A stretch of 57,120 nt of DNA from Pseudomonadales bacterium (GTDB lineage: Bacteria > Pseudomonadota > Gammaproteobacteria > Pseudomonadales > DT-91), in NCBI GenBank assembly GCA_013215055.1, contig JABSRQ010000022.1, forward strand, positions 8,178 to 65,297, given 5' to 3'. The position numbers and the translations under genes were made by a program. The notes beneath the pieces were generated by a model. That model had not been told where the DNA came from. It made no database searches and saw only the letters and a program-made list of their open reading frames with translations. Positions 38,254 through 45,899 of this stretch are shown here, one piece after another. The first letter of the stretch is position 1. Each line of letters opens with the position of its first letter.

Positions 38254-38459
38254 TACTGTTCTTTCTCTTGATCTTCTACATTATGTTTATTACCTCCAAA
38301 AAACATTTTTATCTTTTGAAAATAAATTCCACAGGTAGCCATTGCAGCCGCCATGGATGCAATTAAACCTTGTAAAAGCAAGCTAGCAGTTCCCGGATCG
38401 ATATAGGCATGTGCACCGGTAGAAAAAGATACAATTATTAAGAAAATAATACTTTTCAT
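38253..38459 (-). CDS. Short YIDPG membrane protein
   Basis: A 68-residue protein. The signal peptide ends AHA before YIDPGTASLLLQG, a motif seen repeatedly in tiny proteins beside sulfatase, methyltransferase and glycosyltransferase genes. A second hydrophobic stretch (LIASMAAAMATCGIYF) leads into a basic cytoplasmic tail (QKIKMFFGGNKH). It probably sits in the inner membrane with its N-terminus in the periplasm. AAGG precedes the start. It is the first gene of the AT-rich minus-strand unit; its function is unknown, perhaps a subunit or scaffold of the enzymes encoded next. Confidence 0.75.
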   Translation of the reverse strand: MKSIIFLIIVSFSTGAHAYIDPGTASLLLQGLIASMAAAMATCGIYFQKIKMFFGGNKHNVEDQEKEQ

Positions 38460-38948
38460 AGCAGGAACCTTATTAATAATGACTTAATTTCAGCTTACCC
38501 TGCTTTTATTTTTCTGAACCTTATGAAATTGTATTCAATAATGAAAAAAAATTATTTTTTTACATTGGTCAAAAAATTCCTTTGTATCTTTAAAGGTAGG
38601 AAAAATATTGTAAATGATCAATGTGGATAATATATGTCAACGCTAGAATGGTGATGACAGGCGTCCGTCTGAGAATTATTTTTTTGGCGTTTATATAGCA
38701 TATATAATTAAACTGAAAATCAGGCTTTATAAAGGTACATAAGTGAATCGTTTTTTCATTAACAAGTTCACGCTGCCAGGAAAAATCATATTAAGAGGCT
38801 TCTATACTTTAAGAAAAATATCAGGCCCCCATACAGAAATAGAAAGCCCGAAAATATTTTCCTAGCACATATTCATAACTTCCTTTGAATGAAATAGATC
38901 AGGAAGGTACAAAATAAACAAACCGATGAAAATTAAATAAATATAAGT
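38460..38948. other. AT-rich 489-bp intergenic region
   Basis: It lies between the start of the YIDPG-methyltransferase-sulfatase unit and the 3' end of the ZapB-like gene. It is strongly AT-rich with runs of T and A, and should contain the promoter of the leftward unit near 38460-38560. One 40-codon GTG frame (38743-38865) has AAAGG ahead but no recognisable product. No RNA gene or repeat is seen. Confidence 0.5.
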
Positions 38949-39179
38949 TTAGCTTTCTTGTGCCGCCTGCAACTCCAATTCTTCCGCCACTTCGGCATCA
39001 AATTGGCTCAACATACTGCTGACTTTGGTTTCCCACTCAGATTGCTGACTACCCAAGCCGGTATTTTGTTTTTTAAGCGCGGCAACTTCCTGTTTTAATT
39101 CGTCGTTTTCCATTTGTAACAGCTCAACGGTCTCCAGCGTCAGGATGATTTTTTCTTCAAGTAAGTCTAATAATTCCAT
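38949..39179 (-). CDS. ZapB-like coiled-coil protein (TIGR02449 type)
   Basis: A 76-residue helical protein beginning MELLDLLEEKIILTLETVELLQMENDELKQEVAALKKQN, a heptad pattern of Leu/Ile/Val typical of the short ZapB-like/TIGR02449 coiled coils that sit near the Z-ring. The C-terminal third is Glu/Ala-rich (EVAEELELQAAQES). A TTG at 39191 would add four residues, but the ATG at 39179 looks more natural. In many gammaproteobacteria the gene neighbours zapA; here zapA is not next to it. A cell-division role is inferred from family resemblance only. Confidence 0.7.
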   Translation of the reverse strand: MELLDLLEEKIILTLETVELLQMENDELKQEVAALKKQNTGLGSQQSEWETKVSSMLSQFDAEVAEELELQAAQES

Positions 39180-39371
39180 AGAAGTTCTCAATGCTCAGCT
39201 AATCGTCAATAAAGCCTGAGATCATAATCATCTAACAAGATTCAAACAATCGATTAATAGACTATAAGTCGCAACAAGTGAGCTGTGTCATCAATCTGAC
39301 ATACCTGCGACATCACAGCGTCATAAACCGGGCATAAAATAGCCAGCATCATTAAGAGATGGGAGTTCAAT

Positions 39372-39557
39372 ATGATGCACACACGGTTTAATAACGCAGG
39401 CAAAGAGGCCGAACGGCTGGCCATTAAACAGCATATTCATGATTTTTTACAAAATGGCGGAAAAGTACAAACTGTGCAGGGACTGAATGAAAATCAACTT
39501 AAAAAAATCACCCAAACTTGGCACCATGAACCGGTGATGGAAATTGTTTTAATTTAA
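39372..39557 (+). CDS. Small protein with SutA-like helix (61 aa)
   Basis: The 61-residue product includes KEAERLAIKQHIHDFLQNGGKVQTVQG, which resembles the stretch in the Pseudomonas RNA-polymerase-binding protein SutA that reads roughly helix then GGKVQEI. The acidic N-terminal tail of SutA is missing. A GGGAG site lies before the doublet ATGATG. It is transcribed towards the diguanylate cyclase gene, about 100 bp away. The similarity is short, so I treat it as a hypothetical protein with a possible transcription-related role. Confidence 0.5.
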   Translation: MMHTRFNNAGKEAERLAIKQHIHDFLQNGGKVQTVQGLNENQLKKITQTWHHEPVMEIVLI

Positions 39558-39655
39558 GTCGCCTGCGAAAAAACGTTTGCTCACTAGCAATAAGTTTAAG
39601 CAAAGCCTGCATGAGCCTTCTATACTTATTCGAACTTTCTTCACGAGCAGCGTTT

Positions 39656-41563
39656 ATGAATTTACAGGGAAGGCAGCCCACAAATGGCAGTGGTGACTGG
39701 CGCGAGAAATTTCTCGCCAAAGTTGATGAACTGGAACACAGCGAAGAGCAGTCTCAACAACTGCAGAGTTTATTAAAAAGCGGATTAATACGCCTGTCTC
39801 TGGCCGCCGACGGCCTGGATTTAACCCTGGATAAGGAGCTGGATGAGCTGCGACATATGCTCAAAAGTGATACCAGCACCTTCAGGTTGCAGCAACATTT
39901 TGAACAGCTTAAACACAGCATTCTGGCTTTAGATACTAAAAAACAGCAGCGGGTGCAGCAATGTGTCACGGCGCTGCACAGCTTATCTTCTCAGTTACAG
40001 GCTATTTGTGCCAATAAGCCGCAATTAAAAGAGTTGGATTTTTTTATCCGCCAGCTTAAACAGCGTGCTCAGGATGAGATGCACTACAGCCAGCTTATCG
40101 ATGATTTTTCTGCGTTGCAAAAACAGATCCTGCTGTCATTTAATCCACAAACATCGCAGGCTACACCCCACAAAGAAAGCCCGCAAAAATCTCGCAGCCT
40201 GTTTCAATCTTTATTTCATGCCAAACACAGCACCGAAAAAACAGCCTCAACAGAACCTACAGCTAAGCGTGACACTGACAATAAACCTGCACAGACCAGC
40301 TCTTTTGATTTAGATGAATTAATGGAAGAGGTTTTTGATGGCGACAAGCTGCAGCAACAGCAATTAGAGAGCCACAGCCACAACCCCGAGCCCTCACCTT
40401 TAGGTAAACCCAAAAGCTTTAATGATTCGGCGATTCGTTTTCAGCGGCAAAAATATCAGCAGGGTGAAAATGTCAGTTTCGAAAATATCGCCGAACATAT
40501 CGCCAGTATTCTGAATGACTTGTTTCAGCAACTCGAAGCTCAAGGCCCGGCGCTGGATTATATTCATTCAGCCGAAGCACAGTTAAATCAGGGATTAAAC
40601 TGCCTACGCTTGATTCCAACATTGGAAGATACCAGCCATGCGGTAATCAGCTGGCAGGGGCAGAGCCGCGAAGAGTTTAGCAACTATCTCAACAATCTGA
40701 ATGACAGCCTGGAACTGATTCAAAAAAGCCTTTACCAGGCCGCACAGAGTAATAGCGAATCTACCACTAGCCTCGATAACACGTTCTCTCAACAAATCAT
40801 CTTGATGCAAGAAGAAGTAGAAGCCGCCAGCGACCTACAAAGCCTAAAAGATGCGGTACAGGATAAAACCCAATTATTATTGGCCGGCATTAAACAATTT
40901 AAAACACAGAATATGCATAGCGAAAACTCGCTATGCTCACAACTCTCTACCCTGCAACAACGCATCACCGTGATGGAGCAGGAAGCACAGACTACGCAAG
41001 TGGAATTACAGCAGCAGCGCCAACAAGCATTAACCGATGCATTAACCCAGTTGCCCAATAGAGCCGCCTTTGACGAACGCCTGCAGCTGGAGCTCAACCG
41101 CTGGCAACGTTATCAAAGCCCACTCTGTGTACTGATAGCCGATATCGATTTATTTAAACGGGTGAATGATAGCTGGGGCCATCATGCTGGCGATAAAGTC
41201 CTGCAGGTTATCGCCAAACATATGCAACAACGCTTAAGGGAGACCGATTTTATCGCCCGCTTTGGGGGCGAAGAGTTTATTGTGTTGCTCACCGATACCA
41301 CATTGGCTGATGGACAAAAAATCGCCGAGCAACTTAGAGAGACCGTGCATGGCTGCCCGTTTCACTTCAAGGACTCGCATGTAAAAATCACCATCTCGGC
41401 AGGTTTGGCAACGTTTCACCAAGACGATGATTTTAATCAGGTGTTTCAACGTGCCGATGAAGCACTTTATAAAGCAAAAAATGCCGGACGTAATCGGGTA
41501 TGCACTGAGCTAGACTTACCGCAGGATGAAGAAAATAAAGAGGATAAAGAACTAAAGAACTAG
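39656..41563 (+). CDS. Diguanylate cyclase with long coiled-coil N-region
   Basis: A soluble protein of 635 residues that should make c-di-GMP from two GTP. The C-terminal GGDEF domain has LTDALTQLPNRAAFDERL, IADIDLFKRVNDSWGHHAGD and the active-site GGEEF at about 537-541. The inhibitory RxxD site (RETD) stands five residues ahead, so product feedback is likely. The first 450 residues are largely helical, with an early WREKFLAKVDELE, a Gln/Ser-rich linker near 170-250 and long coiled coils; no membrane segment or known sensor is seen. I chose ATG 39656 over 39611 because neither has a clear ribosome site, the protein then begins near WREKF, and TATACT at 39621-39626 is a good -10. Confidence 0.85.
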   Translation: MNLQGRQPTNGSGDWREKFLAKVDELEHSEEQSQQLQSLLKSGLIRLSLAADGLDLTLDKELDELRHMLKSDTSTFRLQQHFEQLKHSILALDTKKQQRVQQCVTALHSLSSQLQAICANKPQLKELDFFIRQLKQRAQDEMHYSQLIDDFSALQKQILLSFNPQTSQATPHKESPQKSRSLFQSLFHAKHSTEKTASTEPTAKRDTDNKPAQTSSFDLDELMEEVFDGDKLQQQQLESHSHNPEPSPLGKPKSFNDSAIRFQRQKYQQGENVSFENIAEHIASILNDLFQQLEAQGPALDYIHSAEAQLNQGLNCLRLIPTLEDTSHAVISWQGQSREEFSNYLNNLNDSLELIQKSLYQAAQSNSESTTSLDNTFSQQIILMQEEVEAASDLQSLKDAVQDKTQLLLAGIKQFKTQNMHSENSLCSQLSTLQQRITVMEQEAQTTQVELQQQRQQALTDALTQLPNRAAFDERLQLELNRWQRYQSPLCVLIADIDLFKRVNDSWGHHAGDKVLQVIAKHMQQRLRETDFIARFGGEEFIVLLTDTTLADGQKIAEQLRETVHGCPFHFKDSHVKITISAGLATFHQDDDFNQVFQRADEALYKAKNAGRNRVCTELDLPQDEENKEDKELKN

Positions 41564-41614
41564 GATTTACGGCCGATAACCTTAATAGGGATTCAGCATA
41601 GATGAGGTGTAGTC

Positions 41615-41848
41615 ATGATCAATGGCACGTTAGCCAGCGGCCTGCAAGGTATGCAAACAGGCCTGCGACAAACCCAATCGGTGGCGCATAATGTCGCTAA
41701 TCTGAATACTCATGATGGCCAAAATACGGTTAATTTACCTGAGGAAATGGTGAATCTGATGCAAGCCGATAATCAGATCGCCGCATCTGCGGCGGTCATT
41801 GCCACTGCAGATAAAGCATTAAGTACTCTGATTGAAAACATGAGCTAG
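41615..41848 (+). CDS. Miniature flagellar-rod-like protein (77 aa)
   Basis: The 77-residue product joins a flagellar rod/hook N-terminal helix (SGLQGMQTGLRQTQSVAHNVANLNT) directly to a C-terminal helix of the FlgC/E/G type (EEMVNLMQADNQIAASAAVIATADKAL). The whole central domain of a rod protein is absent. GAGGTG lies before the ATG, so it is an intact small gene rather than a fragment. No other flagellar gene is near. It may be a decoy or assembly factor, or belong to an unrelated helical-bundle structure. Confidence 0.65.
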   Translation: MINGTLASGLQGMQTGLRQTQSVAHNVANLNTHDGQNTVNLPEEMVNLMQADNQIAASAAVIATADKALSTLIENMS

Positions 41849-42849
41849 GCATCAATTAACGCTTGAGTGCGGGTCTGATCATCAGATTTTTCATGTAACC
41901 AATGTTTAAAATTCTGTAAAAACATCACCGCTGTTTCTCTGCCCAATATATAGTCTTCATCCAGCGATTTTTCAGAACTGCCAATCATACGACTAGACAA
42001 TGTATCCACAGGGGCCAGCTCGATGATAATCACCCCTTCAGGCGGTGCAGCGATCAAGCTCAGGGTTTCGTTATAGACTTTTTCATGATGATTCATCATA
42101 TCAATCATCTCGTTATATTTTGGTTTTTTATCCCGCAGACTTTTTTCTACCCGTCCCCAAACCGATTCTGCCATTTTTCTGCGCCAGCCCCAGAGCTGAT
42201 CTCCCCGCCCTTGGCTGGGGGCGGTACGAATCACCACGATAATATTGGCGGCCAAATCCAAGGCTTGCTGAATCGGTATCGGCGCGGTTAAACCACCATC
42301 AACCAGATGTGAATCCTCATCGTTATCCGGCTTATAAAAATACGGGATTGCCGAAGAAGATTTTAAATACCTCACCAAATTAGCGCTATTGGGGTTTAAC
42401 GTTACCGACGTCAAACGGGTTTTATCCGAGGCGACAATCACAAAGTCTTGTTTCGCCAGTTTATCACTCAAGTCATACAGCGGCAGGCGAAACTCCCCCT
42501 GATTTAAATGCGCAAAATACCAATCTAAATTTAATCCGCCCTCACCGGCAAACGCCTGGCGAGGCTGAAAAAATTGATCGTGTGTTGTCAGCTCGGTAAT
42601 CGCTTTTTTGGCAAAACCCGGCTGCTGCAATAAAAAAGAAGTCAAATTTTGTGCACCGGCGGAAGTGCCTACCAGCACATCGAAGGGGTTAAAATCTTGT
42701 TCGATAAAATAATCCAGCACCCCGGAGGTAAAAATACCTCGCTGACCGCCACCTTCGGCCACCAGCGCCACCTTAGGGTTTTTGGGTAATTCGCGCTGCG
42801 GACATTTCACCGTAACAACATCCCTATTCACAAAATAACTGCTAGACAT
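41845..42849 (-). CDS. Patatin-like phospholipase (RssA/YjjU type)
   Basis: A 334-residue cytoplasmic patatin-domain lipid acyl hydrolase. The oxyanion motif is EGGGQRGIF (32-40), the nucleophile GTSAG has Ser63, and the dyad Asp is D184 in VDGGLTAPIP. The first 25 residues and the last 60 are variable. Close relatives such as YjjU and RssA have poorly known substrates. It overlaps the end of the mini rod-like gene by four bases, convergently. No regulatory partner is visible; the gene upstream is divergent. Confidence 0.87.
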   Translation of the reverse strand: MSSSYFVNRDVVTVKCPQRELPKNPKVALVAEGGGQRGIFTSGVLDYFIEQDFNPFDVLVGTSAGAQNLTSFLLQQPGFAKKAITELTTHDQFFQPRQAFAGEGGLNLDWYFAHLNQGEFRLPLYDLSDKLAKQDFVIVASDKTRLTSVTLNPNSANLVRYLKSSSAIPYFYKPDNDEDSHLVDGGLTAPIPIQQALDLAANIIVVIRTAPSQGRGDQLWGWRRKMAESVWGRVEKSLRDKKPKYNEMIDMMNHHEKVYNETLSLIAAPPEGVIIIELAPVDTLSSRMIGSSEKSLDEDYILGRETAVMFLQNFKHWLHEKSDDQTRTQALIDA

Positions 42850-43035
42850 ACACTAAAACTCATTGCGGGCAATCACAATGTAGTATAGACACAGTTATAA
42901 GCCCTGTTAAGAGCAAAATTCATGCCCTATAACGTACATTTAAAAACTGGAAAATAAGCCCATCGGGCATATACTTTTTATCATATAAAGCACGGTTGAG
43001 TGCTTGCCTGTAGTTTTCTTATAGAGAGAAAGGTC

Positions 43036-44613
43036 ATGGCCAGTAAAAAAAACCCCCTCTTTGCCAAAAAGAAAAAAAGTAACAAAGGTTCCAAAACCAC
43101 TGCGGCCCCTAAGCCCCCACAAACCTATCTGGATAACTGGAAAATTCTTATCGTCGATGATGAACCCGAGGTTCACACCGTCACTAAAATGGTTTTGCAA
43201 GACTACCAGTTAATGGGCCGCGGCTTGGATCTCTACCATGCGTATTCTGCCGCCGAAGCCAGGGATATGTTAAAAAAAGAAAAAAACTATGCGCTGGCGC
43301 TGGTAGATGTGGTGATGGAAACCGATGAAGCCGGCTTACAGCTGGTTAAATATATCCGCGAAGAACTTAAAAACCATCATATCCGCCTGGTATTACGCAC
43401 CGGACAACCGGGGTTTGCTCCCGAGAAAGATGTTATCCGTGACTATGATATCAACGACTATAAAGACAAAACCGAACTCACCGAAATTAAATTACATACC
43501 CTGATGTGCAGTGCGTTACGTTCATTTGAAGATATTAAACGCCTGGATCAAAATCGTATTGGCCTGGAGATGGTCATCAATGCCTCGGCCAATATTTTTG
43601 AATCCAGTTCCTTACAAACATTTACCTCGGCGGTTCTGATGCAGCTAATGGGGCTGATTGATTTAAGCAACAATGCAGTGATGGTTACTGTATCGGGATT
43701 TTCTGCCACCGAAGATAAAAATCAATTTGATATTCTCGCAGGTGTGGGTGACTTTGATAAATTTATAGGCAGTAAAAAAGAAGAGTTGCCCAGCCATGTA
43801 TTAACCTTATTAGAACAGGCTGTCAGTGCACGTCGCAGCATCTATGAAACCGGCCAGCTGGTGCTGTATTCCGAGACATTACAAGGCAATCACCATCTGC
43901 TATTTCTGCAGCATTATCGGGAATTAAATAAACTGGATGAAAACCTGATTGAGCTGTTTTGCGCCAATGTCTCCATCGCCTATGAAAATCATATGCTCAG
44001 AGCCGAAATTGATGAAACCCAAAGGGAGATTGTCTGCATACTCAGCGAGGCGATTGAAAACCGCTCCAAAGAATCCGGCAATCATATCTATCGCGTCGCC
44101 GAGATGACCAGCATCCTGGCGCTGGCCTATGGTTATAGCGAAGAAGAAGCCGAACGTATCAAGGCCGCGGCCCCGTTACACGATGTTGGAAAAGTGGGCA
44201 TTCCCGATGATGTATTACACAAACCCGGCAAGCTGGTTGGCAAAGAATGGGAGACCATGAAAACCCATGTGGATATGGGCTATGATTTACTTAAAAGCTC
44301 ACGCCGCAAGATATTGGAATATGCAGCCATCATCGCCCATGAACATCATGAACGCTGGGATGGGGATGGTTATCCTCAGGGCTTGGTCGGCGATGAGATT
44401 CATATTTTAGGGCGCATAGTTTCCTTGGTGGATGTGTTTGATGCGTTGTCTAGCAAGCGCTGTTATAAAGATGCCTGGCCGATTGAAAAAGCTATCGATT
44501 TTATCAAACAAGGGGCTGGCACACAGTTTGACCCTGAAATGGTTGATCTCTTTTTGGCTAATCAGCAGCAATTACAGCAAGTGTGTGAGCGCTTTACTGA
44601 TGCGCCGCATTAA
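43036..44613 (+). CDS. REC-DUF3369-HD-GYP response regulator (c-di-GMP phosphodiesterase)
   Basis: A 525-residue protein. A basic N-terminal tail (FAKKKKSNKGSK) is followed by a receiver domain with KILIVDDEPEVHTVTKM, phospho-acceptor D91 in LVDVVME, and Lys in DYKDKTEL. The middle (about 170-330) fits DUF3369. The C-terminal HD-GYP domain has HDVGKVG with H382-D383, HHERWDGDGYP with GYP at 445-447, and DVFDAL. It should break down c-di-GMP under control of a phosphorelay. GAGAAAGG before ATG 43036 decides the start; a longer frame to 43000 lacks one. The receiver-histidine kinase gene follows after 12 bp. Confidence 0.93.
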   Translation: MASKKNPLFAKKKKSNKGSKTTAAPKPPQTYLDNWKILIVDDEPEVHTVTKMVLQDYQLMGRGLDLYHAYSAAEARDMLKKEKNYALALVDVVMETDEAGLQLVKYIREELKNHHIRLVLRTGQPGFAPEKDVIRDYDINDYKDKTELTEIKLHTLMCSALRSFEDIKRLDQNRIGLEMVINASANIFESSSLQTFTSAVLMQLMGLIDLSNNAVMVTVSGFSATEDKNQFDILAGVGDFDKFIGSKKEELPSHVLTLLEQAVSARRSIYETGQLVLYSETLQGNHHLLFLQHYRELNKLDENLIELFCANVSIAYENHMLRAEIDETQREIVCILSEAIENRSKESGNHIYRVAEMTSILALAYGYSEEEAERIKAAAPLHDVGKVGIPDDVLHKPGKLVGKEWETMKTHVDMGYDLLKSSRRKILEYAAIIAHEHHERWDGDGYPQGLVGDEIHILGRIVSLVDVFDALSSKRCYKDAWPIEKAIDFIKQGAGTQFDPEMVDLFLANQQQLQQVCERFTDAPH

Positions 44614-44625
44614 TGGTTTATCTTT

Positions 44626-45828
44626 ATGTCACCCGCCGCTGATTCAAACGATAGTATAAAAATCCTGATTGCCGATGACAGCGATGCTGATCGCCTGATT
44701 CTACAAACCATTATCAAGGGCCAGGGCCATGAAGTGATCACCGCCGTGGATGGTATCGATGCAATTGAAAAGTTTACAAAGGAAAAACCTCAAATCGTAT
44801 TGATGGATGCCTTAATGCCGAGAATGAATGGCTTTGAGGCCGTGCCCGAGATTAAAAAAATCGCCGGCAATGATATGGTACCGATTATATTTTTAACCTC
44901 ATTAACCGATGCCGACTCCCTGGTGCAATGCCTGAATTCAGGCGGCGATGATTTTCTCTCCAAACCCTATAACCCGGTTATTCTTAAGGCAAAAATCAAT
45001 GCATTTAACCGTATGCGCCTGAATCATCAACATCTGCAAAAAGCCCTGGAAGACCTGGAACAATCCCAATCCAAACTGGTGCAACGCGAAAAAATGGCCT
45101 CATTAGGTGAACTGGTCGCCGGTATCGCGCATGAAGTTAATACACCTATAGGCATAGGTGTTACTGCCATCAGCCATTTACAGGGTTTATTAAAAGATTT
45201 AAAAAACAGCTATGACCAAGGTGAATTAGAGGCCGAGGATTTGGAGAAATTTATCCAGCGGGCCGATGAAAGCGCCAATATTACCCAGGTAAATCTGGAT
45301 AGATCCGCACGTTTAATCAAAAGTTTTAAACAGGTTGCGGTGGATCAATCCAGTGATAGTCTGCGTGACATTGCCCTGCAAGATCATATGCATGATATTT
45401 TGATGTCATTAAAAACGCAAATAAAAAAGTTTCACCATCACGTGCAAATCAATTGTGACCAAGAAATTCACTGTGTTTGTGATGCGGGTGCACTCACGCA
45501 GGTGATGACCAACCTGATCATGAACTCCATCATTCATGGCTTTGCACATATAGATGATGGCACGATTACCATTGATATCAGCCTGAAAGATAAAACCATT
45601 TATATTACCTACAATGACAATGGCGCGGGTATGGCGGCCGATTTATTAACAAAAATATTTGAACCTTTTTTCACTACAAGACGTGGTGATGGTGGTAGCG
45701 GCCTGGGCACCCATATTATTTATAACCAGGTCAGTCAGGCGCTACATGGGCATATTTCGGTTAAAAGTTCCCCTGGGAAAGGCATGACCTTCTCTATCGA
45801 TTTTCCGGCCAAGTTTTCCAAAACCTAA
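44626..45828 (+). CDS. Receiver-histidine kinase hybrid, likely partner of the HD-GYP regulator
   Basis: A 400-residue cytoplasmic protein with the receiver first: ILIADDSDADRLILQT, acceptor D61 in LMDALMPRMNG and Lys in SKPYNP. A coiled-coil linker (LEDLEQSQSKLVQREKMASLGELV) leads to the phospho-accepting IAHEVNTP with H169. The HATPase_c domain has NLIMNSIIHGF (N box), DNGAGM (G1) and GGSGLGTHIIYNQV (G2). There is no membrane or sensor domain, so its input probably comes from another kinase through the receiver. It lies 12 bp after the HD-GYP gene, so it may phosphorylate that receiver. An intrinsic terminator follows. Confidence 0.9.
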   Translation: MSPAADSNDSIKILIADDSDADRLILQTIIKGQGHEVITAVDGIDAIEKFTKEKPQIVLMDALMPRMNGFEAVPEIKKIAGNDMVPIIFLTSLTDADSLVQCLNSGGDDFLSKPYNPVILKAKINAFNRMRLNHQHLQKALEDLEQSQSKLVQREKMASLGELVAGIAHEVNTPIGIGVTAISHLQGLLKDLKNSYDQGELEAEDLEKFIQRADESANITQVNLDRSARLIKSFKQVAVDQSSDSLRDIALQDHMHDILMSLKTQIKKFHHHVQINCDQEIHCVCDAGALTQVMTNLIMNSIIHGFAHIDDGTITIDISLKDKTIYITYNDNGAGMAADLLTKIFEPFFTTRRGDGGSGLGTHIIYNQVSQALHGHISVKSSPGKGMTFSIDFPAKFSKT

Positions 45829-45850
45829 ACCTTTTTTATCAGGTAATAAA

Positions 45851-45878
45851 AAAGGCCTATTGTCTCCAATAGGCCTTT
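45851..45878. terminator. Two-way terminator between the kinase and fumarase genes
   Basis: The arms AAAGGCCTATTG (45851-45862) and CAATAGGCCTTT (45867-45878) are perfectly complementary over 12 bp around a four-base loop. The left side is A-rich, so on the minus strand the hairpin is followed by a T-run, and the right side ends in TTT. It lies between convergent genes. Confidence 0.85.
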
Positions 45879-45899
45879 AATAAAGAGATGGCTATCAAT

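Noticed and set aside
33434..38459. Treating the AT-rich group as an O-antigen locus
   Set aside because: There is no flippase, polymerase, sugar-nucleotide gene or cytoplasmic glycosyltransferase, so it is better described as an envelope-modification unit.
43000..43035. Longer start for the HD-GYP regulator at 43000
   Set aside because: No ribosome site there, whereas ATG 43036 has GAGAAAGG at proper distance.
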